DNA of 64,000 nt, taken from assembly GCF_921293095.1 (NCBI RefSeq), contig NC_060259.1, positions 28,589,812-28,653,811 on the forward strand. Reading direction: 5' to 3'. The translations under genes and the position numbers were made by a program. Shown here one piece after another: positions 1-12,529 of the stretch. Every line of letters begins with the position of its first letter. Position 1 is the stretch's first letter. The notes under the pieces were generated by a model. It did not search any database, was not told the origin of the DNA, and saw only the letters and a program-made list of their open reading frames with translations. This DNA is from Ischnura elegans (taxonomy: Eukaryota; Arthropoda; Insecta; Odonata; Coenagrionidae).

Positions 1-695
1 ATAATGATAAATCATTTACTCCAACAAATATGGCATTCGATTTCAAACATACCTGAGGTTAATGTTATAAAACATTAATTATGACTAGTTGAAATCTCGA
101 TGACAAATAAATAAATGCACACTTAACAAGTTTAAAAATCAGTAAATACTTTCCAATAGCATGGACATAAATTTTTAAACATGCTAATGGTATTGCAACT
201 GCGATATATTATGTATTTCACATTATTCAAGAGTTTGCAGGTGTTTTTTTTTAGCACCATCATTTATTGCTACCAAACCCACATCTATACAAACTAAAAA
301 TATTTATAAATGGTAACCACAGGAGTAGGTAGACACATTACAATGAAAAACAATACAAGAGCACAAAACGAGGTCATACATTTTCAAGGGTTTTAATGAA
401 TTGAAGAAATCTTTGCTTGAAAGAAGACCGAGACATAGAATCTTTTACATTCTTCGGAATGCTATTTTAGTAAGTATAGCGGAAGTAGGGTCTTTTCTGG
501 GATGAATAATGCGTTTAAGGACACACTTCCGTTGGTGGTGAAAAAATTTGCATTAATGTAAAGCTTCCGTGAACAACAGTTAGCTCAAAAAACGAATCAT
601 TAATTAAATTATAACATTAAATATCAACCAAAATTAATAACGTGTCGTTCATGACTACTTATGATCCCATTAAGGAGAAGGGGCTAATTGTAAGA
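1..695. other. AT-rich sequence, nothing recognised
   Basis: No supported gene, RNA or element terminus was found. Short open frames on both strands have no recognisable motif. Confidence 0.5.
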
Positions 696-760
696 CAGGG
701 TTCTTCAACCTTTTTTAATGCAAGGGCCGAAAATCGATCTCACATCGTCCGGAGGGCCAT
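696..760. mobile_element. hAT-type terminus, fragment
   Basis: The stretch begins CAGGGTTCTTCAACC and continues into a GGGCCG-containing segment. This is the usual style of one hAT family terminus (CAGGGGTCTCCAAAC followed by a GGCCCG tract). A possible opposite end lies at 3870-3901. The 8 bases before the start do not clearly match those after that end, so the two may belong to different broken copies. Confidence 0.3.
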
Positions 761-3700
761 AATGCTCCACGTCACTTTACCACCATACCAATAAAATAAA
801 AAAACACATAATTTCAAAGTGCGATGGTCTTTATTGGTTAAAAATTTCAATCAATCAATGCGATTTTTAACATTGTTTATTTTTTACAAGTGTATCGATG
901 TATATTTTATATTGCGTGGCGCGATACAATATTTTCTCAAGGAGCCGCAAGAAATTAGCCGGCTGGCCGCGGGTTGAGGGCCCTTGGGCTAAGATCTCGC
1001 TTACCTTAGCTGAAAGTTGGGAGGGGATGCCATAAAATTGATTTACCGAAGACAGGAAGGCCTCAATCATCACCGAAGAAAGGAGTAGTAGAGTAGAACG
1101 TATTGCTTAGTAAACACTGTATAAACTTATCTGAGAGACCTGTATACGCTACTGGTCTCAAAGATAATTAATTAGCGTTATGCGTACTGATAATAATATA
1201 TTAATGAATACTATCAAAGTACGCTATTTATTGTACTCATTTGTCAATGCTAAAGAAACACTGCAGAAATGGGATTTTTTTACCTTTTTGTATAAAGCAT
1301 AAATGAATCATCGATAAATCTTACGTAAGAAAATGGGGTGGGGGTTAGAATAGAAAAATGCTAATTTTTGCCGACAATGGGAGCGGAAAGGTCATAAATG
1401 GCCATAAAATTTGTTACGTAATAACTGAACGCCATCTAAATCACTTTATTTGCCCTCGGACCGGGAAGTATGGACTGGGCGCTCAATGTGACTGGGCGTC
1501 AGATCCTGAGGGCAAAATTGTAATTCTCAAATTCAATATTTTTGTAGGAAATTTAAATATTTTGTAATTTTAATACTTGTAAATACATTCCATCAAAATC
1601 CAGACAGCTCTCCTTCTTCGTGACGCTGGATTTAACGGGAATAAAATTTTAAAATGCAATTTACAACATGTAAGTAATAGCTATCGTCAGAATCAGCTAA
1701 TCAGCGATCCTTCCAGAATGGTCGAAAGGAAAAGGGTGTGGCATCACGTGATCTGGGATTTTACAATCTTGGTCGAGCGGGAATCCGAAAATTGTTCTCT
1801 TTTATTTAATCTGAGGAGATGTTGAATTGAGCCGAAAGTTTATGACGATGTTTTTGTATTTTTTGCTTTATTTGGACTCTTGGTCCAGCTTCTACAGTAA
1901 ATCAAAATTTTTATCGTAACATGTCAGCTTCGAGGACTATATTTTCTCCAGGCGGGATTCGAATCCGCAGCCTTCGGTTTGGTAGGCTAGGAGAAACGGT
2001 TGTGATAAAGGAAAAGTGGTTGCAAACGATGGTGAGGTTTTTTCGCTAATCGTCACAATTGAGTAAAAAATCGATGGCCCTTGCGTGAAGAAAAAGTGAA
2101 ATCTAAGTGAGTCGGAGTAAAAATTTGTTTGGGAAATTTCGTTGCTTTAAGTGGGTGTGGCTGAACAGTATTTTCATCCTCCACGACTTGGGGTTCCCAA
2201 CATTCTGTTTTAAATCGTTTCAAATTCACCATCCCTGCAAACTAAATCCAAAGACGGGCCACGAATTTTTAACCGAACTATGCAAACTTCGCGATCTCCC
2301 TTGAATATTGGGAACATTCCGGTGCCGGGTGGTTTGGAAATTTTAAAGGTAAGTGCACTGATAAAAAGCCTGAGCGGTTCAAAGTTCTTGATTCACGCCA
2401 TCATCTACGTTCTCCTTATCCTGTCGAGTCTTTCTTATCTTTCATTTCGTGCCATCTATCTCCCTTATGACTCCTCAGTTCAGTGCTTACACATCGTTTA
2501 TCATTGAAATGACACTCTGGGCGACGAAAGTAAATCCACTGTCTCTACTTCCAATGATATAAAGAGCTCGATATCGCTTCGAGGACATAATTGAAGATAT
2601 TTTTTGAAAAGCTGAAGTTCTCCTTTTTCATCGAGCTCATTTATCTCACACGCCTTCCTTTTTCGGTTCGACTGATTTTTATATGTCCACGAAGGTATTT
2701 GCACGTAGATGGGATGCCAGAAAGGCTGATACTCTTCGAAGAAGCTCAAGCCGCTAGAGATAAGAAAAGTTTTTTATCGGCCTTTCAAACTCCGGTTTTC
2801 CTCGTTCACTTGATTCAGAGGATCTAGCTTAACTTCATGGCCCTATGTGGGAGTGAATAATGGCTGCCTGCCGTGCTGGCCGGATTATCTGACAGAATAT
2901 TTTCAGAGTTGTCAATTTTGCGTCCGGAATGCGTCATTTTTTCGTCAGATTTTTGCAAAGTCGTTGCTACACCGATAGGTCTAAGTCCCTCGTTATAAAT
3001 TTGTCAGTTAATTTTCAACTCTCAACGCCCATATTTGGTTATGTTCCATGTCTGAAATTATCAGAAAGTTTTCAGATCTTTTTCACAAAAGCTCAAACGT
3101 GAAAAGAAAAATTACCATTCAGATTCGCATTGATGAAAGTTTTACCTAAATCCTTTTCTTCTCTGACTTTCGTCATTAACATCCTTACGGTGTTTAGGTT
3201 GAGGAGGAACCGTAGCAGAAATTTTGTAGAAAATTGTGTTGAGTATTTGAATCCAGAGTTTTCTAAGGCATTGCATATGTTATAAGCGTGTGTCATGCAA
3301 AATAGCCACGCAGATCTCGAAACGTTTAGAGAACAATCACATCAGGCCCATTACCGGCTAGACAAACACACTGATCCACTAAATAATCGGTATTAAAAAC
3401 TCTAAGAAATATTCTTACTCATCTTTACCGTCCATCTCCCACAGTGGCTATGGATAAAATCCGCCCGAACTCAAATACGGTGTCAACATAGCTATAATGA
3501 GATTTACAGATTTTCTATTTCACTGAAAAGTGCCAGTCTTCACACACTGAAATTTTCAGACAACTTCGCATTTAACTATGACTAGGTCGTTTCTGGCGTT
3601 TCACTGAACAAAGTCTGATATAGCTTTAAGGCTGCGTTAACTATAAAACAGCAGGTTTGGGTCTGAAAAGACACTTGAGGTCAAACATAGATGTCACTTT

Positions 3701-3869
3701 TATATTATTTATTTTAATTGAATATTTAACATTACTTATTATATCAAGTTATTATTTAATGAAAAATATGATACAATGCAGATAAAAACCTGTAAAAATG
3801 TAACTTCCACGAAAGCTGATCTTGACAGGATATTTCTGAATTTCCGTAATTTTTTTTCGCGGATAAAAA
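761..3869. other. Decayed DNA between two hAT-like ends
   Basis: There is no convincing gene. If the two flanking hAT-like termini belong together, this is the interior of a 3.2-kb element, but no hAT transposase motif is readable in any frame. It also contains the tRNA-like piece listed separately. Confidence 0.35.
1940..1992 (-). repeat. tRNA-like fragment (SINE head)
   Basis: Read on the minus strand, the sequence contains GGATTCGAATCCC, a match to the polymerase III B box (T-arm). A preceding segment could be the anticodon arm. No complete cloverleaf or convincing A box is seen, so this is a SINE fragment or tRNA relic rather than a working tRNA gene. Confidence 0.35.
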
Positions 3870-3901
3870 TGACTCGCGGGCCGAAATTTGGAGACCCCTA
3901 G
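3870..3901. mobile_element. hAT-type terminus, fragment
   Basis: The stretch contains GGGCCGAAATTTGGAGACCCC, read outward as the 3' end of a hAT-type element. It is a possible partner of the terminus at 696-760, but a target duplication is not clear (ttgtaaga on the left, gtatagac on the right). Confidence 0.35.
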
Positions 3902-4429
3902 TATAGACGGAAAGAAATAACACTTCATTCTTTAAGCGTGACTACGCGAATTGAATTGTCTTGGGCTAAAAATCTCGCCAGATGAATTTTATTAGGAAAT
4001 CCTAGGGTAATGCACAAATGGGAGGACCCTCCTAAAAATTGAATAAAAATATTATGGGACCAAAGTTCATCCAATAATAATAACCACTTGATGTACAGTA
4101 CTATAGTAGAACCAATAATAGAAAATAGTGGTGAAGTTTGGCCTTGGAGATAAGTTGGAAGTTAGCTTTAGATATGGACTTTTGGAGAATAAATATAACA
4201 TCCACAGGCTTCCTCTCGTAACTGTCATTCATTTTAGAATATTCTTTGTCATAATCACTGTATTTTTCATTACGTTTTATCTAGAGAAGAGCTACAGCAT
4301 TATCCTGTTTGAATAGAATCTGCAATTATTGCATTATAGAAACATTGGGTGTACCACAAAACTTCACGGACGAAAATAGAGAGAAGTTAGAGAATTTGGA
4401 ATTATGATAAGGTCTCAACCAGGATAGGT

Positions 4430-4760
4430 CAATGGCGCAGCCAGGGGGGGTTTTGGGTGATAAACCCCCCCCCCCCAGAGCTCAGAGAATTTTTTTAGTT
4501 TAATCCATTTCACTTAATTGGATTAGTATTACTTGGAGAATAATGTTAGGATTAATCAAATTTCCCCCAGAAAGCCGTAAAACTCGCTATTTTGAACCAT
4601 TAATCTTAAAAAATTTCTGGAAAAGCTCTCAACCAGGAAAAGGTCTCAACCCCGCAACTCCCGCCACCCTGGCGGGTATGCAATACCCCCACACTCCTAA
4701 GTATTAGTTGCGCCTAAAACCCTTACTTAAACTTACCCTTAATTCTTAGCTGCGCCCCTG
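4430..4760 (-). mobile_element. hAT MITE, family 1, copy A
   Basis: A 331-bp non-autonomous element with terminal inverted repeats CAATGGCGCAGCCAGG and (reverse complement of the right end) CAGGGGCGCAGCTAAG. It is flanked on both sides by the identical 8-bp direct repeat GGATAGGT, the target-site duplication length expected of hAT transposition. It has no coding capacity. A long C/G homopolymer lies just inside the left terminus. Related copies are at 7098-7393, 18709-19009 and 49922-50209. Copies A and C share one orientation; B and D are reversed. Confidence 0.9.
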
Positions 4761-5307
4761 GGATAGGTAGCCTAGACAAATCCATCAATGGATCCCAGTT
4801 GATCAAGAGGATCGAGGAAGGACCAGTATGATACGCTGGGCACCAGGGTTATCACTTACGATGAGGGATAAGAGGAGGAATGACTATGGAAATTAGTAAT
4901 TGGGGGTCGGAGTACACCACGAACTTCATTGAGGGGGAGTCAGACTCCCTCATTACCAGCCGTTTTTGGTTACGCATTGCTAGTTTAAAATTATGCTATT
5001 GTCATGATATGCTTAGAGTATTTCAAGTAGACCCGGTCAAAATTTTTCTGAATCTCATATTTGAAAATGTTATCCCAGTATTTTTTACAACTTGAAATAC
5101 AGGAAAATTTTGAGAGGAGTCAATTCCATGTGCCTACCTTAAATTTTATATTGAGAACATAAGTTGTAAATGAGTGACCGCAAAAGACATAATACGGCAG
5201 GTGGAGAGGGAGTGGCGCGTCCTTCTAACGATGGCTTTATATTGAATGAAATTAGCAGTTCCCAAAATTTTACAAGGCAGTTTTGTAATATTAGACTGAA
5301 TTGTGTA

Positions 5308-6049
5308 CAGTGCGATCTTGGTAAGCCGACAGTCGTGGCATAGCCGGATAATCGGAAACGCCGGATTATTGAAAATGCACAGGAAACAAACACCATGAAC
5401 AAAAAGCTTTTTAAGGTATAATTTTGTAATTATGTATAGTGACGCCAACTCTCCCTACTGCATAGGTTTTGTGTAAAGGTAGATAACCAAATTAATAATA
5501 ATGATTATAGCCGATAGAGGCATAATCGCAATGCTTATCGATTATTATTGGATGTCCTTCGGTCTCATAACATTTACATTGGGTATATAAGGTTCGATTT
5601 TTAGTAGGGTCCTCTCATTTGTACATGTCTCTAGAATTTCCTAATTTAGCGCATCTCGCGAGATTTTTAGCCCTATGCAATTCAATTCTTGGCAGTAATA
5701 CATGCGCAGTCCAGCTTATCGGCAAGGCTTCCAATAGTAAACACATCTGCGATTCATGTAAATTCTTGCATCCACATTGTCCAGAGTATTTGCCTGGACA
5801 CCACTATGACTCTGCGAACAGTTCATTTGCTTACCCGATTCACGGTTGGGTCACGTTATCAAAACTTCATGCAAATTATGAACTGACGAACACCTGCATA
5901 CATAATAATACAAAATACTTATTATGTATAAAAAATCTTTTATTTTAAGCTAAAAAAAATATATTAGCCCAAGGGAAATCGTTAGCCCTGCATGCCGGAT
6001 TACTGGACGTGTCGTATTAGCGCAAGGCCGGATAACAGAGATTATACTG
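5308..6049. mobile_element. pogo/Tigger-like non-autonomous DNA element
   Basis: A 742-bp segment flanked by TA dinucleotides. The left end reads CAGTGCGATCTTGGTAAGCC and the right end, reverse complemented, CAGTATAATCTCTGTTATCC. Both run into further TAATCCGG/ATCCGGC motifs repeated inside each end. TA duplication and CAGT..ATCT...ATCCGG termini fit the pogo/Tigger branch of Tc1/mariner. The longest open frame inside (5619-5948, about 109 codons) shows no DDE, helix-turn-helix or CENP-B-like motif and is probably chance. Confidence 0.65.
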
Positions 6050-6051
6050 TA

Positions 6052-7097
6052 CTAGACTGTAGGTATTATGCTGTACCTGTGGATATTTGTTATTCTCTTT
6101 TCGTGATCTACACTTCCCCGAATTAAATTCCGGCAGATCATCTAGAGATGCCATCTTAGTCTTCCTTTCCTCAACGCATCTCACGTGTCCTCATCATGAG
6201 GTCTTATGAAATTCCTCGCTAATCCCTCCGCGGAATAACCCCTCCATTCATACTTTCAAGTCTCAGAAAACTGCTGGATGATTTGGGCAAACTGCCCCGC
6301 AGTTTCCATGTAGCGTAATTTTTCTCCTGATGGATGGAATCCGGTGATTGGCCACTTCATATAAGGCATCCAAAGAACCACTTTCCAACCGGCACTGCCG
6401 TTTTCTCCTTGACTGCAAACATTTATTGTACATATGTATGTATATTATTGAATACTGTATTTATATTCTTGCACTTATGCTGTTGTTTCTCGCAAATTAT
6501 TTGTCACCGAAAGAGTCAATTATAGCAAAGAGTATGCATTTCAAATTAATAATAGAATGGCGTGAATTTTAAGCCTTTTATGGCGCTGATATTTTGACTT
6601 GGCGGATCAGCGTTCGTCCCCAGGAGAAGCCGCGGCCACCGATAGTCTTTTCGCTGATCCATTCGTTGATCCCTATCGCACGATTCGACTCTTAGCCACC
6701 CAAATCACCAAGCACTCGCGCTTCAAACTTATAACTTTGTCGCAGTTATTCAGCACGATCACTGATCCACAAAAAATAAAGAAGAATGAACTAAAGTACG
6801 ATGTATTTCTGACATTTGTTTTTCACATTAACAATAATAGTATTACATAATGACAAAGCTAAATGATGTCAAAATTAAGTGTATTTGAGAATAGACCTCC
6901 TTTAAAATTCGAGTATTTTTCCAATTTTGAGATCTCATAGAGATAAAACCATAAGTGTGAAATGTTAGCATTTTGTATTATTGTCGTTGGTCCGGAGACA
7001 GGATTAGCAATTGGCACAAGATTTGCCAGGGGGTATGGAGGTTCGCAGGCTCTAAAGGTCAAACTACAAACGATTTTCTCCGACACTAAGAGTAATA
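6052..7097. other. No recognised feature
   Basis: AT-rich DNA with short unconvincing open frames. No terminus or RNA gene was seen. Confidence 0.45.
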
Positions 7098-7393
7098 CAG
7101 GGGCGCAGCTAGGAATTAAGGCTGGGGGGGGGGTTAAGGTGCAACTAATACCGGGGTGAGTGGGGGTATGGAATACCCACCAGGATAAGCGGTAGGTGCG
7201 AAATTAATAAATTGCGGAATTTAAAGATAAATGGTTCAAAATTGTGAGTTTTACGACTTTCTGAAGGATATATTTATTAATCCTTTCACTGTTCTATTTG
7301 CAATATTAATCCAATTAAATAAAATGGATTAAACTTAAAAATGTCTCTGAGCTCTTTTATCCCACAAAACCCCCGCCCCTCGCTGCGCCACTG
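7098..7393 (+). mobile_element. hAT MITE, family 1, copy B
   Basis: A 296-bp element beginning CAGGGGCGCAGCTAGG and ending CCTCGCTGCGCCACTG, homologous over its whole length to copies A, C and D. A G-run lies about 30 bp inside the left end. The flanking octamers (gagtaata and catacata) do not match, so the target duplication has decayed or the copy was rearranged. Confidence 0.85.
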
Positions 7394-8029
7394 CATACAT
7401 ACATATAGGAGTATGAATAACGAACAAAAATACTCGTATCAGACGATACGATTCTGCAAAGGCTCTTGCTATTTGTCAGTTTTGATTTGCTTATACTGTC
7501 AGCTTTATAATTTTAATCCATCGATAAAATTACTCTTTCGTGGATGAAGGTGCAGGCGATCAAAAATTCGCCTCAAATGATTCGTGTGTTGCCTTTAATA
7601 CGTTGATCCGTGCAGCCCTCACCTTGCCTACAATCTCGCAACGGTGCCTGCATTGCGACACGTGTCCCATCTCCTTATCACACTGAGTCGCACTATCTTC
7701 CTCGCCTTCTCAATCACTGGTGATCCAAATCCCCAGATAGGGGAATTCTTCTGGTACTCTAGTTTTTGCTCTTTCGAGCATTGTGGTCAATTTTTCCTTG
7801 ACACTCATTCTCCGAGCAATTAATTCGGTTATCTTTTCGGATCATCTATCTGCCTCCATATTTATTTGTTTGCATCCGGACAAAGGCTTTTGAATACTCT
7901 AGATTTTTACCTAATTTAATTAGGACTCACACATGGTTACCACATTTTTGATTCAAATAAAATAATGGACGAGATACTCACTGACCGATTAAAATTGACC
8001 CAATTTCCCGTCGCTAGGCACCACTTTCA
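7394..8029. other. No recognised gene
   Basis: Low-complexity diverged DNA. The stretch 7590-7860 read on the minus strand has a faint resemblance to retrotransposon 3' coding sequence, too weak to assign. Confidence 0.35.
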
Positions 8030-8090
8030 GCTAGCCTAGCCTCACCTATCCGAACCTCCCTTCGGGTTTAATCATCAAGTGAGTGGGAGG
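8030..8090 (+). repeat. SINE-B 3' tail fragment
   Basis: The segment with cctcacctatccgaacctcc followed by a TAATCATCAAGTGAGTG-type stretch matches the 3' part of the tRNA-derived SINE at 45735-45980. The tRNA-like head is absent here. Confidence 0.5.
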
Positions 8091-9249
8091 TCACTTTCGA
8101 GGCATTTTATTGTGTATAGCACATTATAAACCGTTCTCAAGTGTCTCATCGTGGGAGCAGCCCATTTGACCTCTATCGACGTTTCGATGACGCAATCTTG
8201 CCATGGTGTGCAGGGTTGAACATGAACCCTGAAGATGATGTCAGACTGCGTCATCAAAACATCGCCAGTTTCAATCACATACCCGGTGGGAAACCCGAGA
8301 ACAGTTTATCATAAATATTCTCCGGGAAAGCAAGAGATTGTATGTAGATATCACATTCGAAATGGCATCTGGCCGTCGCACTTTTATTCGGGGATGCATC
8401 AGCGTCAGTTTGAATCGACGTCGTGGGAAAAAACGCTTGAACCAAGAGACGAACAAAACAGAATAGTTTATCCTGAAAAATAATTATTCATTTATTATAA
8501 ATTAATATAAAATCAAAATTCCATCAGGGTAAATGCCTGTCAAAGTAGTTTGCTAACAACAATTCTGTCCAGCTTAAAAAGTGATAAATTTTAACATATT
8601 ACAAGGCAGCTGAGGCTTGTATAAATAGACTAAGATCGAAAATAATAATGATAATACTAACAATAATAATTTTGACAACTAATAAAAATCCCTTTGGAGT
8701 CTTGGATTTGACCAATTCGGTAGTAAAACAGGTAAGGTGAGCAATACAGCCTGAATAATGAAACAGAAAATCGTCTCCAATGGCCAAAACGCTAAGCGTT
8801 ATCGTTACGGCCGAAAATGATTTTCTGATTCGGTGGTGCTCCCACACCCAGCAATTGGATCGAAATCCTTGGGGATTCGGCGGGTATACACTCTTAAGTC
8901 GGCTCGTAAGTGAGCTGACTCGTAAGTCTTTAACGCCCTGATCGGCTCACATGGAAGAGTTGCTTTTTATGAATGCAATTTTTTAGTAATTATTTAACTT
9001 ATTCGGTACCTAATAGTTCTATTATAGATTTTTCTCTCACATATTAATTATTTCCTTGTATATTCTTACTTATCGTGTGTCTTAGTCCTGCTGAAGAGGT
9101 GCGTTTGTGAACTTGTGAATGAAGAAGAATTAATCACGCAACCCTTTCCGAGTTGGAAACCCCATGTATCTCATCCAAGTATCTTGTTTTAAAAATGAAT
9201 CAATCCAATTTGAACTTTATAATTAAAGACAAAAGTAAGAAGTCGTAAT
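8091..9249. other. No recognised feature
   Basis: Short open frames on both strands have no motif. An AAT/ATA-rich simple stretch lies at 8640-8680. Confidence 0.4.
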
Positions 9250-9465
9250 TTCTTCCTGAGGGAGAGGAGGGAGAGGGTGGGAAAAGGATAGAGAATCCGG
9301 CGCCGTCACTCGGGCGACACAAGCTACCACTACGGAAACTAGGTTTACTATTCCTGGAGTAATGGAAGATGGAATGAAAGATGGAAGAGAATTATCCAGA
9401 GATTTTTCTCTAGATATATTCACTCGGCAGATGTACGAAAATCGTGGGCGAACCCGCAGGGATAC

Positions 9466-9987
9466 CCACACAGCAGAGGTATATCCTATGAATATGATGA
9501 GGATATTCTCGAAGGGATATTGGAATATTCTAAGAATATTCTCATTGTTCTCAGAATATCCTTGGGATATTCTTGAAATATGTAATACATCCGCTCTAAG
9601 GAATATCCCCAGAGAGCATTCCTGGGATGTCCTCGGAGTACTCCAAGTCTCCGAGCCAAGTCTCCAAGCCAAGCAAGAATCTGCGAATACTGAGATTATT
9701 CTCGGAACATAAAAAAATCCCAAAATTATACCTGTCTGCTTTATGGGATATTTTTTGCATTGCATTGGGATGCTTATGTAATCCTTCTGACTTTAACTAA
9801 AAATGTATGCAACTGATTATATGCGAGCTCTGTATAATGGGATTCTTAAATTCTCATAAACATTATTGACATGTAAGTAGACAACAGCATTAGAGAATGT
9901 TCCCTAATGGTTGGCAATGTCCCTGAGACCAAATAGGGGTATTGGAGATCAAAAGGAAATATTCATGGACTATCATCTGCTGTGTGG
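9466..9987. mobile_element. 522-bp inverted-repeat element with ATAC duplication
   Basis: The element starts CCACACAGCAGA and ends TCTGCTGTGTGG, a perfect 12-bp terminal inverted repeat. It is flanked on each side by ATAC. The intact second copy of the host repeat (about 10633) has one ATAC at the matching place, supporting a 4-bp target duplication. The interior is crowded with imperfect GGATATTC/GAATATCC inverted motifs (9490-9625) and short related blocks (9740-9770, 9890-9960). A long open frame on the minus strand (about 180 codons) follows from this repeat structure and shows no protein motif. The superfamily is uncertain; a 4-bp duplication is unlike hAT, piggyBac or Tc1. Confidence 0.7.
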
Positions 9988-10044
9988 ATACACTCCTACG
10001 ACCAGGACCTTAAGTTCGAGAATTTTATTTCCGGACCCTAGATG

Positions 10045-10359
10045 CAGTGGCGGGTTCAGGGGGTCATGAACCCTCCCCATAATTTATGAAAAGGTTTTAT
10101 TATTTAACTATTTTTAACTTAAAATTGGCTATTTATTCCTTCTCCATTGTTAAACTTCTTAAATGTCTAAAATTGTTCAATTTCATCCGTTATTAATAAT
10201 AAAAATTAAATTTAGGCTCCAAAATGCGTTTTCAAATAAAAATAAAAAATTGCGATTAAAAATTACTCGGGAGAACCCCCCACTCTCCCGGAGGATATTC
10301 CATACTCTCCGGACCCAGGTCATGACCCCCCTCCGAATTTGATGCTGAATCCGCCCCTG
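10045..10359. mobile_element. hAT-like MITE, family 2
   Basis: A 315-bp element with ends CAGTGGCGGGTTCAGG and (reverse complement of right end) CAGGGGCGGATTCAGC. Inner GGGGGTCATGA/TCATGACCCCC arms extend the inverted repeat. The flanking octamers do not clearly match, but the copy interrupts repeat R, whose second copy lacks it. Confidence 0.7.
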
Positions 10360-10439
10360 CAGAGGAGGTGGCACGACCAAGGTGAGAGGAAAGGGAGGAG
10401 AAACCGCCGCGATGTAGGAAACCGCCGACGCCTCTGGGG

Positions 10440-10740
10440 ACAAGGATAGGAGAGTAAAGGAAAGGATGGAAGAATCTCTCGCCCTCATTCCCTCGAACTA
10501 CCACTAGCAAAACCAGATTTACTATTCCTAGATAAATGGAGGCTCATCCCATGGGAGAATGATCCAGAGATTTTTCTCTCGATATATTTACCCGACAGAT
10601 GTACCGGAACACTGGGAGGGCCCGTGGAGATACACTCCTGGGTTTGGGCCCTCAAGTTCGAGAGTTTTATTTCCGGACCCTCGGAGGAGGGAGAATCAAG
10701 GTAAAGAAAAAGGGAGGGGGCACCGTCGAAATTTACGAAT
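10440..10740 (+). repeat. Unclassified repeat R, copy 2 (uninterrupted)
   Basis: This stretch carries the blocks of copy 1 in the same order without the 522-bp element or the MITE, giving an empty-site counterpart for both insertions. No coding motif was seen. Confidence 0.6.
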
Positions 10741-12018
10741 CCGTCAATAGTGATGAAAAAAATGTCGGTTAAAATCGATTATTGTAGCAATTGATTTTTA
10801 ATCATAATGAAAAGCTCGAATTTTCAACAAAAATCTAAATTTGATCCAAAAGGTTGAATAATTGAAAGAATCGACGTTATTTTATATTCAATAACATTTT
10901 TTTGGAAAGATCAACTCTAGGAGATGCTTTCTTGATGATTAAGGGCGTAGCTTTTCAATTTTATTGGCCTTTGTGAAGAGTCTTTCGTACGGGACGGATG
11001 AATTTGTCATAGACTGGTAGTGACGCTGCCGAGATCAAACTAAATGTTCTAGATCGAAGTTGAAAAATCGAGTTTGGATCGAAACTCGATGATCAGATCT
11101 CGTCAATATTTTACTAGTAAAACTCGTTTTTCAATTTTTGAGCCTCCAGAGACGCCGAGGCTGCGCGCTAGGCTGAGATTACTTGAGCATTTCAGATTGG
11201 ATATCTTTAGAGGGACACGGAGAATATTATGCTAGAACGCCACTACATTTCCAGGTCCGACAGAGGCAATAAATTAAGGGAGATATTTAGCCGAATGGAT
11301 TGGTATGGGAATTCCCACGATAAAGGACTTTAAAAAATGCTAGGGGTTATTTCGTTAGAGCATTTCCTTTATATATGTTAAAGGCTGATGCCCTAGCACT
11401 CCCCACCACACGCCTATTGAGACGGCTTGCGAGGTAGTATGCAGTTTTTACCCTTTACCTAACAAAATGGTCGCACAGTTACTTATTTAACCATGAATAT
11501 GATGCTGGTGGTCATATAAATATCTCGAACATTCATACATGCAATCCCTCTTCATCCATGGTATTAATATTCCAATGTGAATGTGTTCGTTGAAATTCAA
11601 CACAAATTGAAGAGGAAAGGGTTGTGCTGAAAGTTTGGCCGAATATTTAATTGCATTCATTATTATTTTTGTTTAATGAATTTTGTTTGCGACATATGAA
11701 TTTGTACGTTGAATTTTTTCTCCATCTGCAAGGTATGATCTCAGTGACATTCTTTGTTATTACCTCTCCTTCTAATTAATCAGTGTCTCTTGAAACTAGA
11801 ATCCATCCGGTAGAACGAATATTGGGGATCCTTCTCCCATTTATAGGGATCCAAGCGGCTGGTGGCATACAGCTTAAAGGCTAAAAATAATTCCTCTTTT
11901 CGAGGGGGGGCTGTGCCCCTAAGTACTTCTTATATAGACCCCTGTAGACAAAAGTCATCTGTAATTTTTTTACGAAGGCGTTTTTCCAATTTTTTATCGA
12001 GAAGGAACCTTGTACGTA
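10741..12018. other. No recognised feature
   Basis: AT-rich DNA. No terminus, RNA gene or protein motif could be supported. Confidence 0.4.
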
Positions 12019-12517
12019 GGGGAACGAGGGGCAAGAGCACGCATCTAACAAAAATTACAAAAAATTAAATTAAGGTTCAAATAATAATTTCCATTTCCAA
12101 ACAATTTGTTCACTGTTGCATACTCTGCAATATTTATCGTCCGTTGCTGCAGAAAGAACTAAGGGAAAAACAAAAGAGAAAGTTGCCCATCACGTGGGGC
12201 AAGGGTCCTCCCTTTGTGGGGTAAGAGTCCTAATCACAGTTTTCAAAAGTAAACGCCCGAACCACGGATAAAAATTACGAGCTCCTAAAATTTAGATAAA
12301 AGTTGCATAAAAATAAAAAATAAAAAATATTCTCGTTCTGTCGTCCGTCGTTTTCCACTGAACGCACCCATGGGCTACAATCGGTCATGTGGATGAAACT
12401 GATTGACTACAGTGTAACTAAAGTTGCAGATTGACTAAAGTGATGTAATTAGGGCATTTAGAAAACTATTGCGGGATAGGAATCTTGCCCCATGCGGACT
12501 CTTGCCCATTAATACCC
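12019..12517. mobile_element. TA-target DNA element (GGGGCAAGAG type)
   Basis: The left end after a TA dinucleotide reads GGGGAACGAGGGGCAAGAGC. The right end, reverse complemented, reads GGGTATTAATGGGCAAGAGT and then continues with a second GGGGCAAGA. Related GGGGCAAGGG and GGGGTAAGAG motifs occur internally near 12200-12230. The base pair after the right end is TG rather than TA. This resembles non-autonomous Tc1/mariner-type elements with repeated subterminal motifs. No transposase is encoded. Confidence 0.5.
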
Positions 12518-12529
12518 TGCGTCTCGCAC

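Larger units (their letters stand above)
9250..10410 (+). repeat. Unclassified repeat R, copy 1 (split by two insertions)
   Basis: Segments 9250-9465, 9988-10044 and 10360-10410 align in order with the second copy at about 10440-10740. Shared blocks include ccagagatttttctc, gatacactcct and ttatttccggaccct. The first gap holds the 522-bp element at 9466-9987; the second holds the hAT-like MITE at 10045-10359. The repeat encodes no recognisable protein; its class is unknown. Confidence 0.6.

Noticed and set aside
696..3901. One intact 3.2-kb hAT transposon
   Set aside because: End-like sequences exist on both sides, but the flanking octamers do not match and no transposase is readable between them.
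5619..5948. 109-codon frame inside the pogo-like element as its transposase
   Set aside because: No DDE catalytic, helix-turn-helix or CENP-B-type motif; far shorter than pogo transposases.
9490..9560. Heat-shock-element-like GAA/TTC repeats
   Set aside because: Spacing between GAA and TTC units does not keep the strict five-base periodicity; better explained as palindromic motifs of the 522-bp element.
9223..9765. Minus-strand open frame of about 180 codons
   Set aside because: It lies across repeat R and the 522-bp element and follows their palindromic structure; an antisense frame of similar length overlaps it.
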